Below, piece after piece: positions 16,248 to 25,839 of a stretch of 32,741 nucleotides of DNA (positions are counted from its first letter, which is position 1; each line of letters starts with the position of its first letter). Origin of the DNA: Flavobacteriaceae bacterium (lineage in GTDB: Bacteria > Bacteroidota > Bacteroidia > Flavobacteriales > Flavobacteriaceae); the NCBI GenBank assembly GCA_016764435.1, contig JAESRX010000073.1, forward strand, positions 1 through 32,741, read 5' to 3'. A program made the position numbers and the translations under genes. Below the pieces are notes generated by a model, which saw nothing but the letters and a program-made list of their open reading frames with translations, made no database searches and was not told the origin of the DNA.

Positions 16248-16276
16248 GTTTATTTAGAATGAGTTAAAAAGCGTAT

Positions 16277-18730
16277 TTAATACAGTTTTTTGTACAATTC
16301 AGGGTCAGATTCACTCATTACAGCGTAAATAGCTTCAAAAATGTCATCGTGATTTGGCTTAGAAAAGTAATCTCCGTCAGATCCGTAGGCCGTTCTGTGT
16401 TCTTTGGCTGTAATTGTAGTCGGTTTACTGTCTAAGAAATCATAGGCGTTTTGGTTCTCTATGATCTCTTGTAATATATAAGCAGAAGCTCCACCTGGAA
16501 CATCTTCATCGATTACCATCAATCGATTTGTTTTTTCTATACTTTTTACAATGTCGTGGTTTAAATCAAAAGGGAGTAAACTTTGAATGTCAATAATTTC
16601 AATGTCAATTCCTACTTCTGTTAATTGTTGAACTGTCTCTTCAACTATTTTCAGGGTAGATCCATAAGAAACGATGGTGATGTCTGTTCCTTCTTTTACG
16701 GTTTCTACAAGGCCAATAGGTGTTTTAAATTCCCCAATATTTGTTGGCATTTTCTCTTTTAAACGATAGCCATTTAAGTTTTCAACAATTAATGCGGGTT
16801 CGTCACATTCCATCAGCGTATTGTAAAAACCTGCCGCCTTTGTCATGTTTCTAGGAACTAAGATATTCATTCCTCTCAATAGATGAACAATAGCTCCCAT
16901 TGGAGATCCTGAATGCCATATTCCTTCTAAACGGTGTCCACGTGTACGTACAATAAGCGGTGCTTTTTGCTTTCCTACCGTTCTGTAATGAAGTGTTGCT
17001 AAATCATCACTCATAATTTGGATGGCGTACAATAAATAATCCAAATATTGAATTTCAGCGATTGGACGTAGTCCTCTTAAGGCCATTCCTATTCCTTGTC
17101 CAAGAATTGTCGCTTCTCTAATCCCCGCATCTGCGACTCTTAGTTCTCCGTATTTCTCTTGCATTCCGACTAGCCCTTGATTTACATCACCTATGTTACC
17201 GGTGTCTTCTCCAAAGATGACCACATTGTCGTTATGTTCGAAAAGGTAGTCGAAATTATTTTTTAAGATAAGTCTAGCATCTACTAACTCTGAGTTTTCA
17301 TCGTAGGTAGGGAGTACTTCCTTACTGTTTTTAGTTTGTTGAGGACTCTCACTATAGAGGTGGGAGCTAAAGCGTGGTTGTTGTTTGTTTTTATAAGTAG
17401 CGACCCAGTGTCTAAGTTCTGTTTTCGCAGGAAATTCTTCATCTCTTACTTGTACGATCACTTTTCGTGCTCGGGATAATAAATCCAATCGTGCAGGATC
17501 TCCTATTGCTAAAAGGTCATTACGCAACTTAAGGATAAATGATTTTTGCTTGCTGTTATTTGCTACATTTTCTAATAAGACACCTAGTTTTAAACGTTCC
17601 TCTTTAATAGGATTTAAAAAGGCAGCCCAGGCAGTTCTTTTTGCGAGACTAACTTCTTTTTTTGCTTCTTTTTCTATTCGGATAAGATCGTCTTCACTGT
17701 CTATAAATGACAAGGTATTTCCTTCTCCGTCTTTCAATTCAAATTGAATGATCCAGTCTCTGAACTTCGAGATACAATCATGTTGACGTTCCCAGATTAA
17801 GCGGTCTTTACTCTTATAACGCTCATGGCTTCCAGAAGTAGAATGTCCTTGAGGTTGTGTTAATTCTTGTACGTGAATCAGTACAGGTACATGCTCTTCT
17901 CTTGCTATTTTTTCGGCTTGTTGATACACTTCTACCAGTTGTACGTAATCCCATCCATTTACGGTAAAGATTTCATATCCTTTGGTATCATTATCACGTT
18001 GAAATCCTTTTAAAATTTCAGAAATATTTTCTTTTGTCGTTTGGTATTTAGCAGGAACTGAGATTCCAAAGGCATCATCCCATACACTGATAATTAAAGG
18101 GACTTGTAATACACCTGCAGCGTTAAAGGTTTCAAAAAACACACCTTCTGAGGTACTTGCATTTCCTATGGTTCCCCAAGAAATTTCATTTCCGTTGATA
18201 GAAAATTGGGTGTGTCCTTTAATCTCTTCAATGTTTCTGTACATTTTAGAGGCTTGCGCCAATCCTAGCATACGTGGCATTTGACCCGCAGTAGGAGAGA
18301 TATCAGAGCTTGAGTTGTATTGTTCTGTTAAGTTTTTAAAACTTCCATCTTCGTTTAAACTATGGGTTCCAAAGTGTCCTCCCATTTGTCTACCACCAGA
18401 CATCGGTTCATTATGGATGTTTGGATCTGCATATAGTCCTGCAAAAAAACGTTGTGGAGTTAGGGCTCCAATGGCCATCATAAAGGTTTGGTCACGGTAA
18501 TAACCGGATCTAAAATCACCTTTTTTAAAGGCTTTAGCCATGGCTAATTGAGGGATTTCTTTTCCGTCTCCAAATATCCCGAATTTTGCTTTTCCAGTTA
18601 GGACTTCTCTACGACCTAATAAACTGCATTCTCTACTGACTACTGCGGTGCGGTAGTCGGCTAGAACTTCGTTTTTAAAATCGATGAAGGATAACTTATC
18701 TTTACTTTCGGGTGAAGGGCTTAACTGCAT
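16277..18730 (-). CDS. Branched-chain-type 2-oxoacid dehydrogenase E1, alpha and beta fused
   Basis: An 817-residue fusion of both E1 chains. E1 decarboxylates a 2-oxoacid with thiamine diphosphate and transfers the acyl group to lipoyl-E2. The alpha half carries the TPP segment GNASTSEGVFFETFNAAG at about residues 189-206 and the phosphorylation-loop-like SGSHERYKSKD. The beta half starts near residue 480 with VVIFGEDTGNIGDVNQG and contains RTRGHRLEG. Fused E1 proteins of this kind are usual in Bacteroidetes and are annotated as 2-oxoisovalerate dehydrogenases. No E2 or E3 gene is in the window. A longer frame from TTG at 18760 exists, but that codon lies inside the -7 promoter element, so the ATG at 18730 is chosen. 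Confidence 0.9.
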   Translation of the reverse strand: MQLSPSPESKDKLSFIDFKNEVLADYRTAVVSRECSLLGRREVLTGKAKFGIFGDGKEIPQLAMAKAFKKGDFRSGYYRDQTFMMAIGALTPQRFFAGLYADPNIHNEPMSGGRQMGGHFGTHSLNEDGSFKNLTEQYNSSSDISPTAGQMPRMLGLAQASKMYRNIEEIKGHTQFSINGNEISWGTIGNASTSEGVFFETFNAAGVLQVPLIISVWDDAFGISVPAKYQTTKENISEILKGFQRDNDTKGYEIFTVNGWDYVQLVEVYQQAEKIAREEHVPVLIHVQELTQPQGHSTSGSHERYKSKDRLIWERQHDCISKFRDWIIQFELKDGEGNTLSFIDSEDDLIRIEKEAKKEVSLAKRTAWAAFLNPIKEERLKLGVLLENVANNSKQKSFILKLRNDLLAIGDPARLDLLSRARKVIVQVRDEEFPAKTELRHWVATYKNKQQPRFSSHLYSESPQQTKNSKEVLPTYDENSELVDARLILKNNFDYLFEHNDNVVIFGEDTGNIGDVNQGLVGMQEKYGELRVADAGIREATILGQGIGMALRGLRPIAEIQYLDYLLYAIQIMSDDLATLHYRTVGKQKAPLIVRTRGHRLEGIWHSGSPMGAIVHLLRGMNILVPRNMTKAAGFYNTLMECDEPALIVENLNGYRLKEKMPTNIGEFKTPIGLVETVKEGTDITIVSYGSTLKIVEETVQQLTEVGIDIEIIDIQSLLPFDLNHDIVKSIEKTNRLMVIDEDVPGGASAYILQEIIENQNAYDFLDSKPTTITAKEHRTAYGSDGDYFSKPNHDDIFEAIYAVMSESDPELYKKLY

Positions 18731-18757
18731 ATATATATATGGATTTGTTAGTTTTCG

Positions 18758-18765
18758 CAAAGATA
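18758..18765 (-). promoter_or_regulatory. Bacteroidetes-type -7 element for the E1 fusion gene
   Basis: Reads TATCTTTG on the minus strand (TAnnTTTG), ending 27 bases before the ATG at 18730. It overlaps the upstream TTG codon of the longer frame and so decides the start. No TTG at the -33 distance. Confidence 0.55.
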
Positions 18766-18892
18766 GTTTTTTTAAGTGATATTTAAAAATGCTTTAATTT
18801 TTTTAAATATAATCTAATAATCAAGAATAAATAAGGCTTAAAATACGGAATCATTAACAAATAGATAATTGCAAGCTCTTTTAACTTACATA

Positions 18893-21703
18893 TCAATAAA
18901 ATCCTCTCCTGAAAAAGTTGATGATTTTTTTAGGCTGAATTGTTAAAACGAATCGTATTTTAGTAGTGTAATGTGCTTCCTGTATTTCCCATCCTAAATT
19001 GGAGTGAATAGGAAAGTATACCTCTAGGATTTCATGGATGAAATTAAGTCGGATGCCGTTTTCGTGGGCAAAGTAGATCTTTGCGCCTTTGTTCTTTATC
19101 AGTCCAACATCAGCGTAGACTTCTATCCAACGCCATACGCCGATACTGGTATTAAAAGTAGAGATCCATTGATTGGCAAAGGATGTGTTTAGCTTTGATT
19201 TAAATCCTCCTTCGGTAGTGATGTGTTGTTGGCTGAAAAAACCACTGGTTTCAGACCTTCCTAAATAGCCGTATTGGAATAAGTAATCTGAAGGACGATC
19301 GAGTGCAAAACTGAAAAAATCAGACGTGGTATTGTTATGAATAAATGCGCCGATATACCAGCGGAAATCCAATTGACGGTTCGTGTTTGTGAGTTTTCTA
19401 TAACGAGCGTCAAAACTGAATTTTGAAAAGTTTTTGGCAAATTGAAATCCTGAATACAACCGAACATCATTAATGATCTCTGGTTTGGTGTATTTATAGC
19501 CAATATTGAGAATGTGATAGTTGTTTATTTCTTTTACAATAGGTTTACTAGGATCGGCTTGTTTATTTACGTTGACTAGAGAGGCTATGATACTACTTCC
19601 TCCAACATCGCGAAAGCTTTTTCTTTTGAATGAAATAGACCCGAAATTACTGAGCCGTGTATACCTTAGGCCAGGAGCGTATTGATACCTGTTCCCGTTG
19701 GAGCCAATAGTAAAGTTTTCAATAGAAGAAGTCTTAGGTGAGTACTTATAAAGTACAGAAAAAGACCCGTTTATTTGCCCGCTTTTACTTCCGTAAGTAG
19801 GGGTGATGATATAGTTAAACTCTTTGTTTAAAAATGATTTATTGGAAAATGAAAGGCCGAGTAGCATACCGTCATAAAAGTTGTAATCCACTTGTGGGTT
19901 TAGAAAAACCTGATTAAAATAGGGGTTTTCTAAGTCTTTAAATAGTTTAAATTGTATCGGGCGATTTAAAAGTTTTGAACGGCTACTCTTCCAATTGTCT
20001 CGGTTATTGTATTCTGGATATAGGTATTCGTAATTTAAAGAGAGTTTATTGAATCCATTTTTTTTGACATAAACAATCGCACTTGAATCTATCGGTTGCA
20101 ACCATCGTTTAAATTTGATTGTTTGGTCTTGGATTCCGTAAAGTAATACGGGGGCTTTAAAAGCACGCTTGTTTTTAATGGTTACCGCTAGGGAATCTCC
20201 CATATCGACAACCTTGTTTATGGTGTAATCAATCTTTTTAGAAGTGTTGAGGTAATAATTACTAAAATAAGAGAGGTCTTTATCCGTTCGTTTTTCCAAT
20301 TGTGCTAAGAAAAGAGAGGGCTTTATTTTTTTTGACAAATTGTTCTTAAAAAAAGTAAGTATCTCCTGCGGAACAATGGAGTCTCCAAGATATGCATCGA
20401 TATAACGTAGGCCGAGACCTGCTTTGTATTTTCCTACTATTTTCCGATTAAAAGTAGAGAGAGAGTCTGCACGTGTTGTAAGTGGTTGGTCTAGGTTTTT
20501 ACGTGCTGAAAATTGATAGACAAAAGGGTATTTGTCATTAAAGTTGGCATGGGCGATGTTGAATTTCCTAAGGCCCCATACCTTGGAAAGTTTGCCCAAT
20601 ATTTTTTGATTTGGATACTGCTTTTCTACATATTTAATCATTAAATAAGTTTGTAAACCATCCGTTAGCCAATAGTCGTAGCGTTGGTTTACAAGAACTA
20701 GCTGGTCTATGTATTTTTTAGTTAGGACCTTAAATAATTTAATATCCCATTCGAATTCATTGCTAAATGGCGCAAAAATGGAAGGGAGTTGGTTCCATCC
20801 ATATACGGGGTTTTTATCGTATGAGATTCGGTTTATAAACAGCTTTTTATCAGGGTAATCTCCTAGGTATTGCTGCAGGAAATCCAGCTGGGTTTGTACT
20901 ATTTTTTCTTTGAGATCTGTACTTAGTTCTCCTGCGCTTAGGTTGGTGACTAGGGTCAGGTTTTTTGTTGTAATCTTTTCAAATTTCGATTGGCTAGAGA
21001 TGGCTATTTCTACCCCTGTTTTGTGACTTCCTTTAAGGCGGTAATTCTTGTAATTATTAAAAAAAGAATGCTGGCTATGGAGGTTTGAATGGAGCTCATA
21101 CTTTAGGGGTACAGAAATGTCAATGGAGTAGTCTATATAGTCTACATACATATCATCCATGTTTAAATTACTGAGGCTTTCTGTGTTGGCATCTGTAGGA
21201 ACGGGAATTAAATACCAATATTTTAAATCGTAGCCATTTTTATGAAAACCGTATTTACTGTATTTGTTTTTAGGAATCTTAAGGGCGTACCATGTTTTTA
21301 TCTGAAGCGAGTCTTGTGGTTTTAAAGGCGTTTTTAAGGCGATTTTTAAGATGTCAGGAATTTTAGGATGGACCATCCACGGGGTGGAAATACCATCTAT
21401 AGATAGCGAATGAATCTGTACATATCCTCGGTCCTTCTCTTTGGCAAAGTGAAAAGACTTGGAATAGTCTTCTATAAAACGTTTAGCGAGTGGGCTGTGT
21501 TTGTCCTTGTAAGCATTGGCCCAGTTGTAAAATAAAAGGGTGTCTAATGAAGTGTTACTGTTATTTATATAGGTCGTCTTTTGTTGTATTTCTAAGACAT
21601 GGGTATGTGTATTAAGCACAGCGTTTATCTCAATTTTATGCTGCTGTGCAAACATAAAATTGAGAGATATAAATAGAAACGCTATGGTAATTAGTTGTTT
21701 AAT
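18893..21703 (-). CDS. M1-peptidase-like protein with degenerate zinc site and C-terminal beta-barrel
   Basis: About 936 residues. Numbering here starts at the first ATG (21655). The N-terminal part follows the M1/gluzincin layout: a beta-rich domain (about 5-230), then a catalytic-like domain with GWNQLPSIFAPF (286-297) and YWLTDGLQTYL (328-338), the counterpart of the M1 WLDEGFAxY stretch. The HExxH zinc motif expected just before is missing; the site reads KKYIDQLVLVNQR. From about 590 to the end the sequence alternates polar and hydrophobic/aromatic residues and ends RRGFY, like an outer-membrane barrel with terminal aromatic residue. Upstream in frame lies a signal peptide (KQLITIAFLFISLNFMFAQQ) whose only plausible start is ATT at 21703, 10 bases after the LOG gene stop. 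A catalytically dead surface protein is the best reading. Confidence 0.7.
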   Translation of the reverse strand: MKQLITIAFLFISLNFMFAQQHKIEINAVLNTHTHVLEIQQKTTYINNSNTSLDTLLFYNWANAYKDKHSPLAKRFIEDYSKSFHFAKEKDRGYVQIHSLSIDGISTPWMVHPKIPDILKIALKTPLKPQDSLQIKTWYALKIPKNKYSKYGFHKNGYDLKYWYLIPVPTDANTESLSNLNMDDMYVDYIDYSIDISVPLKYELHSNLHSQHSFFNNYKNYRLKGSHKTGVEIAISSQSKFEKITTKNLTLVTNLSAGELSTDLKEKIVQTQLDFLQQYLGDYPDKKLFINRISYDKNPVYGWNQLPSIFAPFSNEFEWDIKLFKVLTKKYIDQLVLVNQRYDYWLTDGLQTYLMIKYVEKQYPNQKILGKLSKVWGLRKFNIAHANFNDKYPFVYQFSARKNLDQPLTTRADSLSTFNRKIVGKYKAGLGLRYIDAYLGDSIVPQEILTFFKNNLSKKIKPSLFLAQLEKRTDKDLSYFSNYYLNTSKKIDYTINKVVDMGDSLAVTIKNKRAFKAPVLLYGIQDQTIKFKRWLQPIDSSAIVYVKKNGFNKLSLNYEYLYPEYNNRDNWKSSRSKLLNRPIQFKLFKDLENPYFNQVFLNPQVDYNFYDGMLLGLSFSNKSFLNKEFNYIITPTYGSKSGQINGSFSVLYKYSPKTSSIENFTIGSNGNRYQYAPGLRYTRLSNFGSISFKRKSFRDVGGSSIIASLVNVNKQADPSKPIVKEINNYHILNIGYKYTKPEIINDVRLYSGFQFAKNFSKFSFDARYRKLTNTNRQLDFRWYIGAFIHNNTTSDFFSFALDRPSDYLFQYGYLGRSETSGFFSQQHITTEGGFKSKLNTSFANQWISTFNTSIGVWRWIEVYADVGLIKNKGAKIYFAHENGIRLNFIHEILEVYFPIHSNLGWEIQEAHYTTKIRFVLTIQPKKIINFFRRGFY

Positions 21704-21712
21704 GCGTTGGGA

Positions 21713-22423
21713 TTAGAAGTTAGGACTTAAGCTGTATTTATTGTAAAAAGTATCGATAACCTCCAGTACTTCGTCCGAGGTGTCTACTAAAGAAATTAAG
21801 GCTAAATCGGCAGGGTTAATGTTCTTTTCTTCGACCAAGGTAGTTTTAATCCAGTCCATTAGGCCTCCCCAGAATTTTCGCCCCACTAAAACAATAGGGA
21901 ACTTGCCTATTTTTTTTGTTTGGATTAAAGTCATGGCTTCGAAGAGTTCGTCTAAGGTTCCAAAACCTCCTGGCATCACTACAAATCCTTGAGAATATTT
22001 TACGAACATCACTTTTCTAACAAAGAAATAATCAAAGTCCAAGCTTTTGTCTTTATCTATATAAGGATTGTCATGTTGTTCAAAAGGAAGTTCTATGTTT
22101 AAACCTACAGAAACTCCTTTTCCGCGATGTGCTCCTTTATTTCCTGCTTCCATAATTCCAGGACCTCCACCAGTGATCACTCCGTAACCGTGTTGGGTTA
22201 ATTGGTAAGCAATGGCTTCTGCTTGTTCGTAGTATTTTTCTCCTGGTTTGGTTCTTGCCGATCCGAAAATACTGACACAAGGACCTATGCGGCTTAGTTT
22301 TTCATAGCCATCGACAAATTCGGACATGATCTTAAAGATCGCCCAAGAGTCGTTTGTTTTTATTTCATTCCAAGTTTTGTGCTTGAATTTATTGCGTATT
22401 TTTCTATCTTCATTTGTGATCAT
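21713..22423 (-). CDS. LOG family protein (nucleoside 5'-monophosphate phosphoribohydrolase type)
   Basis: A 236-residue Rossmann-fold protein of the LOG/TIGR00730 group, which hydrolyses N6-modified or plain nucleoside monophosphates to base and ribose 5-phosphate. The two diagnostic motifs are present: ITGGGPGIMEAGNKGA and MPGGFGTLDELFEA (PGGxGTxxE). The N-terminal extension of about 50 residues before the FGSARTKPG strand is typical of the longer Bacteroidetes members. It lies 42 bases after uvrA and directly before the M1-like gene, all on one strand, so co-transcription is likely. A plant-hormone-like role is not implied; a housekeeping nucleotide function is more likely. Confidence 0.88.
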   Translation of the reverse strand: MITNEDRKIRNKFKHKTWNEIKTNDSWAIFKIMSEFVDGYEKLSRIGPCVSIFGSARTKPGEKYYEQAEAIAYQLTQHGYGVITGGGPGIMEAGNKGAHRGKGVSVGLNIELPFEQHDNPYIDKDKSLDFDYFFVRKVMFVKYSQGFVVMPGGFGTLDELFEAMTLIQTKKIGKFPIVLVGRKFWGGLMDWIKTTLVEEKNINPADLALISLVDTSDEVLEVIDTFYNKYSLSPNF

Positions 22424-22465
22424 AGCGTCTGTTTTGTTAAATTAGCTTTTAAATTTGAGAACTCG

Positions 22466-25291
22466 CTAAGATAGTTCTTTTTTTAAAAAGGTTGCAGTAT
22501 GACTATTTTTATGTTTAATAATTTCTTCTGGACTGCCTGTACAGAGGATTTTTCCGCCGTTTTTTCCGCCTTCTGGACCTACATCAATAATGTAATCCGC
22601 CATTTTTACAACGTCTAAATTATGTTCTATGACCAATACGGTATTTCCTTTGTTCGTCAGCTTATTTAGGACCTCCATGAGCACACGAATATCCTCAAAA
22701 TGCAATCCTGTAGTAGGTTCGTCTAAAATATAAAAGGTATTCCCAGTGTCTCTTTTGGAGAGTTCTGCCGCTAATTTGATGCGCTGGGCTTCACCTCCTG
22801 ATAATGTAGTAGATTGTTGTCCTAAGGTAATATATCCCAGTCCTACATCTTGGATTGTTTTTAGCTTTCTGTATATTTTAGGGATGCTTTTGAAAAATTC
22901 ACAGGCATCATTAATCGTTAGATTTAAGACATTGGAGATGGATTTTCCTTTGTACCTGATTTCTAGGGTTTCACGGTTAAAACGTTTTCCTTGACAGGTT
23001 TCACAGGTCACATGCACGTCTGGCATAAAATTCATTTCGATCACTCGGACACCTCCTCCTTGACAGGTTTCACAACGGCCTCCTTTTACATTAAAAGAAA
23101 AACGTCCTGGTTTATATCCGCGAATAGTCGCTTCAGTCGTTTTTGTAAACAAACTTCTCACTTCTCCAAAAACACCCGTGTAGGTGGCAGGGTTGGATCT
23201 AGGGGTTCTTCCGATAGGCGATTGGTCTATCGCAATGACCTTATCTATATGTTCCAGTCCTGTTATTTTTTTATAAGGCATCGGCACTTTTACACCATTG
23301 TATATATGTGCATTTAAAATAGGATAGAGGGTTTCGTTAATTAAGGTAGATTTTCCGCTTCCAGAAACTCCGGTCACACAAATAAATGTTCCTAAAGGGA
23401 ATTTGGCGGTTACGTTTTTTAGGTTGTTTCCTTTGGCACCGGACAAGATTATTTCTTTTCCGTTTCCTTCTCTTCGTTTGCTTGGAACTTTTATGCTACG
23501 CTTTCCTGTAAGGTAATCTGCCGTTAAGGTATCGTGTTTTAATAATTCCTTATAACTCCCTTCGCTGACTATTTCACCTCCGTGAGGTCCTGCTCCAGGG
23601 CCAATGTCTAATACGTAATCTGCATGTTCTATCATGTCTTTATCATGCTCTACGACAATGACAGAGTTTCCTATATCGCGAAGCTTAAGTAAAGAATTAA
23701 TCAATTTTTTATTGTCTCGCTGATGCAATCCAATGCTTGGTTCGTCTAAGATATACAGAACACCTACCAGTTGAGAACCGATTTGTGTGGCCAGTCGAAT
23801 GCGCTGTGCTTCTCCTCCAGAGAGGGATTTAGAACTGCGATCTAAGGCGAGGTAGTTCAGTCCTACGTCGAGTAAAAATTGAATCCTAGTCCTTATTTCT
23901 TTCAGTATTTCTCCTCCAATTTTTAATTGTCTAGAACTTAGTTTTTTCTCGACATTGTCAAACCATTTGGCCAATTCGTCAATGTCCATCTGCGCTAAGT
24001 CAGAAATGTTTTTTCCGTTTATTTTAAAATATAAGGCTTCTTTTTTTAAACGTTTTCCTTGGCAACTTGGACAAGAGACATCATCCATAAACGCTTTTGC
24101 CCATCGTTTAATAGAGGTAGATTCACTGTCTTTATATTGACTCTCGATAAAATGAACGATTCCTTCAAAATCTATTTCATAAGAACGTGTAACCCCCATG
24201 GCTTTAGAGGAAACATCGTATTTTTCATTCCCGCCATACAGGATGATTTCCATGGCTTTCTTAGGGATTTTACGCATGGGGGCCGCCAAATCAAAATGAT
24301 AACGTTCTGAGATTAATTGCAGTTGCTTAAAAATCCAGCTGTTCTTTTGAGGGCCTAATGGCGCAATTCCACCGCTTTGTATAGAGAGCGTATTGTCAGG
24401 AATAATTTTGTCAATATTCACTTCGTTGATTCTTCCTAAACCACTACAGCTGTCACAAGCTCCCTTAGGTGAATTGAAAGAAAATGCATTAGGTTCAGGG
24501 TTTGGATAGGAAATTCCGGTTTCTTCACACATTAAATCCCTGCTGAAATAACGCGGTGTTTCAGTGTTAAAATCGAGAACCATTAGAATGTTGTCCCCAG
24601 CATACATAGCTGTTTTAATCGTTTCATCCAGCCGTTTTTGAGACTTTGTATCTATTTTTAATCGATCGATAACTACTTCTATATCATGTGTTTTGTATCG
24701 GTCTAAGCGCATGCCTTTTTCTAGCTCTCTAATCTCTCCGTCTACCCGTACTTTTACAAAACCTTGTTTGGCTATTTGTTCAAATAATTCGCGGTAATGT
24801 CCTTTTCTGGATTTAATTAATGGCGCGAGAACCATTATTTTTTGGGAGTCGTAGGATGATAAAATCAACGCTCGAATTTGCTCGTCGCTATTGCTGACCA
24901 TTTTTTTATCCGTATTGTAGGAATAGGCATCAGAAGCTCTGGCAAATAATAAGCGCAAGAAGTCGTAGATTTCTGTAATGGTTCCTACGGTAGATCTCGG
25001 GCTTTTACTCGTTGTTTTTTGTTCGATAGAAATGACAGGAGATAAGCCATCTATTTTATCGACATCTGGGCGTTCTAAGCCTCCTAAAAACTGACGGGCA
25101 TAGGCCGAAAAAGTTTCAATATAGCGGCGCTGTCCTTCTGCATAAATAGTGTCAAAAGCCAAGGAAGACTTACCACTACCGCTCAATCCCGTGATGACAA
25201 CTAATTGCTCACGGGGTATTTTTACATCTATGTTTTTAAGGTTGTGAACACGTGCTCCTAGTACCTCTATATATTCTTGTTGTTTAGCCAT
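22466..25291 (-). CDS. uvrA: Excinuclease ABC subunit A
   Basis: DNA-damage sensor of nucleotide excision repair; a dimer that loads UvrB. It has 941 residues, full length. The first ATPase half has Walker [10 protein letters not shown] from residue 35 and the insertion segment [16 protein letters not shown]. Its signature is [14 protein letters not shown] and Walker [13 protein letters not shown]. The second half has [31 protein letters not shown] and [12 protein letters not shown]. Zinc modules are visible as CDSCSGLG with CPSCQGKR and CETCQGGG with CETCQGKR. The cysteine pair that precedes the first module in E. coli is reduced to CEETG, so one ligand set there is not conserved. The LOG and M1-like genes probably follow on the same transcript. 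Confidence 0.98.
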   Translation of the reverse strand: MAKQQEYIEVLGARVHNLKNIDVKIPREQLVVITGLSGSGKSSLAFDTIYAEGQRRYIETFSAYARQFLGGLERPDVDKIDGLSPVISIEQKTTSKSPRSTVGTITEIYDFLRLLFARASDAYSYNTDKKMVSNSDEQIRALILSSYDSQKIMVLAPLIKSRKGHYRELFEQIAKQGFVKVRVDGEIRELEKGMRLDRYKTHDIEVVIDRLKIDTKSQKRLDETIKTAMYAGDNILMVLDFNTETPRYFSRDLMCEETGISYPNPEPNAFSFNSPKGACDSCSGLGRINEVNIDKIIPDNTLSIQSGGIAPLGPQKNSWIFKQLQLISERYHFDLAAPMRKIPKKAMEIILYGGNEKYDVSSKAMGVTRSYEIDFEGIVHFIESQYKDSESTSIKRWAKAFMDDVSCPSCQGKRLKKEALYFKINGKNISDLAQMDIDELAKWFDNVEKKLSSRQLKIGGEILKEIRTRIQFLLDVGLNYLALDRSSKSLSGGEAQRIRLATQIGSQLVGVLYILDEPSIGLHQRDNKKLINSLLKLRDIGNSVIVVEHDKDMIEHADYVLDIGPGAGPHGGEIVSEGSYKELLKHDTLTADYLTGKRSIKVPSKRREGNGKEIILSGAKGNNLKNVTAKFPLGTFICVTGVSGSGKSTLINETLYPILNAHIYNGVKVPMPYKKITGLEHIDKVIAIDQSPIGRTPRSNPATYTGVFGEVRSLFTKTTEATIRGYKPGRFSFNVKGGRCETCQGGGVRVIEMNFMPDVHVTCETCQGKRFNRETLEIRYKGKSISNVLNLTINDACEFFKSIPKIYRKLKTIQDVGLGYITLGQQSTTLSGGEAQRIKLAAELSKRDTGNTFYILDEPTTGLHFEDIRVLMEVLNKLTNKGNTVLVIEHNLDVVKMADYIIDVGPEGGKNGGKILCTGSPEEIIKHKNSHTATFLKKELS

Positions 25292-25310
25292 TTAAAAATT
25301 GTCAAAAGGG

Positions 25311-25318
25311 CAAATTTA
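25311..25318 (-). promoter_or_regulatory. Bacteroidetes-type -7 element for uvrA
   Basis: Reads TAAATTTG on the minus strand (TAnnTTTG), 20 bases before the uvrA ATG. No -33 TTG at the usual distance. Confidence 0.45.
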
Positions 25319-25369
25319 TACAAAATGAATTTAGAAATAAGAGAAGGGGCTTCTTATTTGAAAAAATGC

Positions 25370-25404
25370 GTCAAAAACACCGAGTAGTGATCGTGTTTTT
25401 TGAC
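25370..25404. repeat. Long inverted repeat in the uvrA-S41 gap
   Basis: GTCAAAAACAC (25370-25380) pairs with GTGTTTTTTGAC (25393-25404) with one bulged T, around a 12-base interior that can add a CGA/TCG pairing. It has no separate T tail. It lies in the 548-base gap between uvrA and the S41 gene, where no intact gene is seen. Confidence 0.5.
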
Positions 25405-25620
25405 CTTATGTTTAGGGGGTTCGCCCTGTCACGTTAGAGCTATAGTGGCAAGGTTGAGGTGTAAGTGTATAGATTCTTTACGAAGGAGTCGTTTTCTACG
25501 GATCTTTAAAAAAATCAGTAGAAAATTGTATCGTATTCTTCCTGAACTAAAGCATTAATGGGAGTGAGTTCTTTAGTCAACTATTTATAGCGAAAATAAG
25601 GGCTTTCATAAAAAACGTGA

Positions 25621-25761
25621 AGGGGAGTGGTTTTTAGACTTTTTTCAGCAGAAGCCGACCCTGAAATTGTAGCTAAAGGTGGTTCTTTCTTTAATGAATT
25701 GCGCCTGAAAGGCGATTGTGTATCCAAAATATCTAGGAACGACTGTCTCTTTTTATATTGA
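25621..25761 (+). other. Short open stretch of possible repeat or gene remnant
   Basis: A frame opening after TGA at 25618 and ending at TGA 25759 includes a GTG at 25627 and reads VFRLFSAEADPEIVAKGGSF, FNELRLKGDCVSKISRND, CLFLY. The opposite strand is also open here (25581-25775). Openness on both strands and the even composition suggest a dispersed intergenic repeat or a remnant rather than a working gene. I do not recognise a protein family. Confidence 0.25.
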
Positions 25762-25839
25762 AAAAAGGAGGGCAATGAAATTTTAAAGTTACATTTACTG
25801 TTTTAAATTAAGATGTTTCACTAAAAATATATAGGGGGT

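Noticed and set aside
18731..18760. TTG at 18760 as the start of the E1 fusion
   Set aside because: The codon overlaps the -7 promoter element, so it is unlikely to be transcribed; the ATG at 18730 is used.
25581..25775. Minus-strand frame of 64 codons upstream of the S41 gene as a protein gene
   Set aside because: Low-complexity composition, no leader signals, and the opposite strand is open as well; treated as a possible repeat instead.
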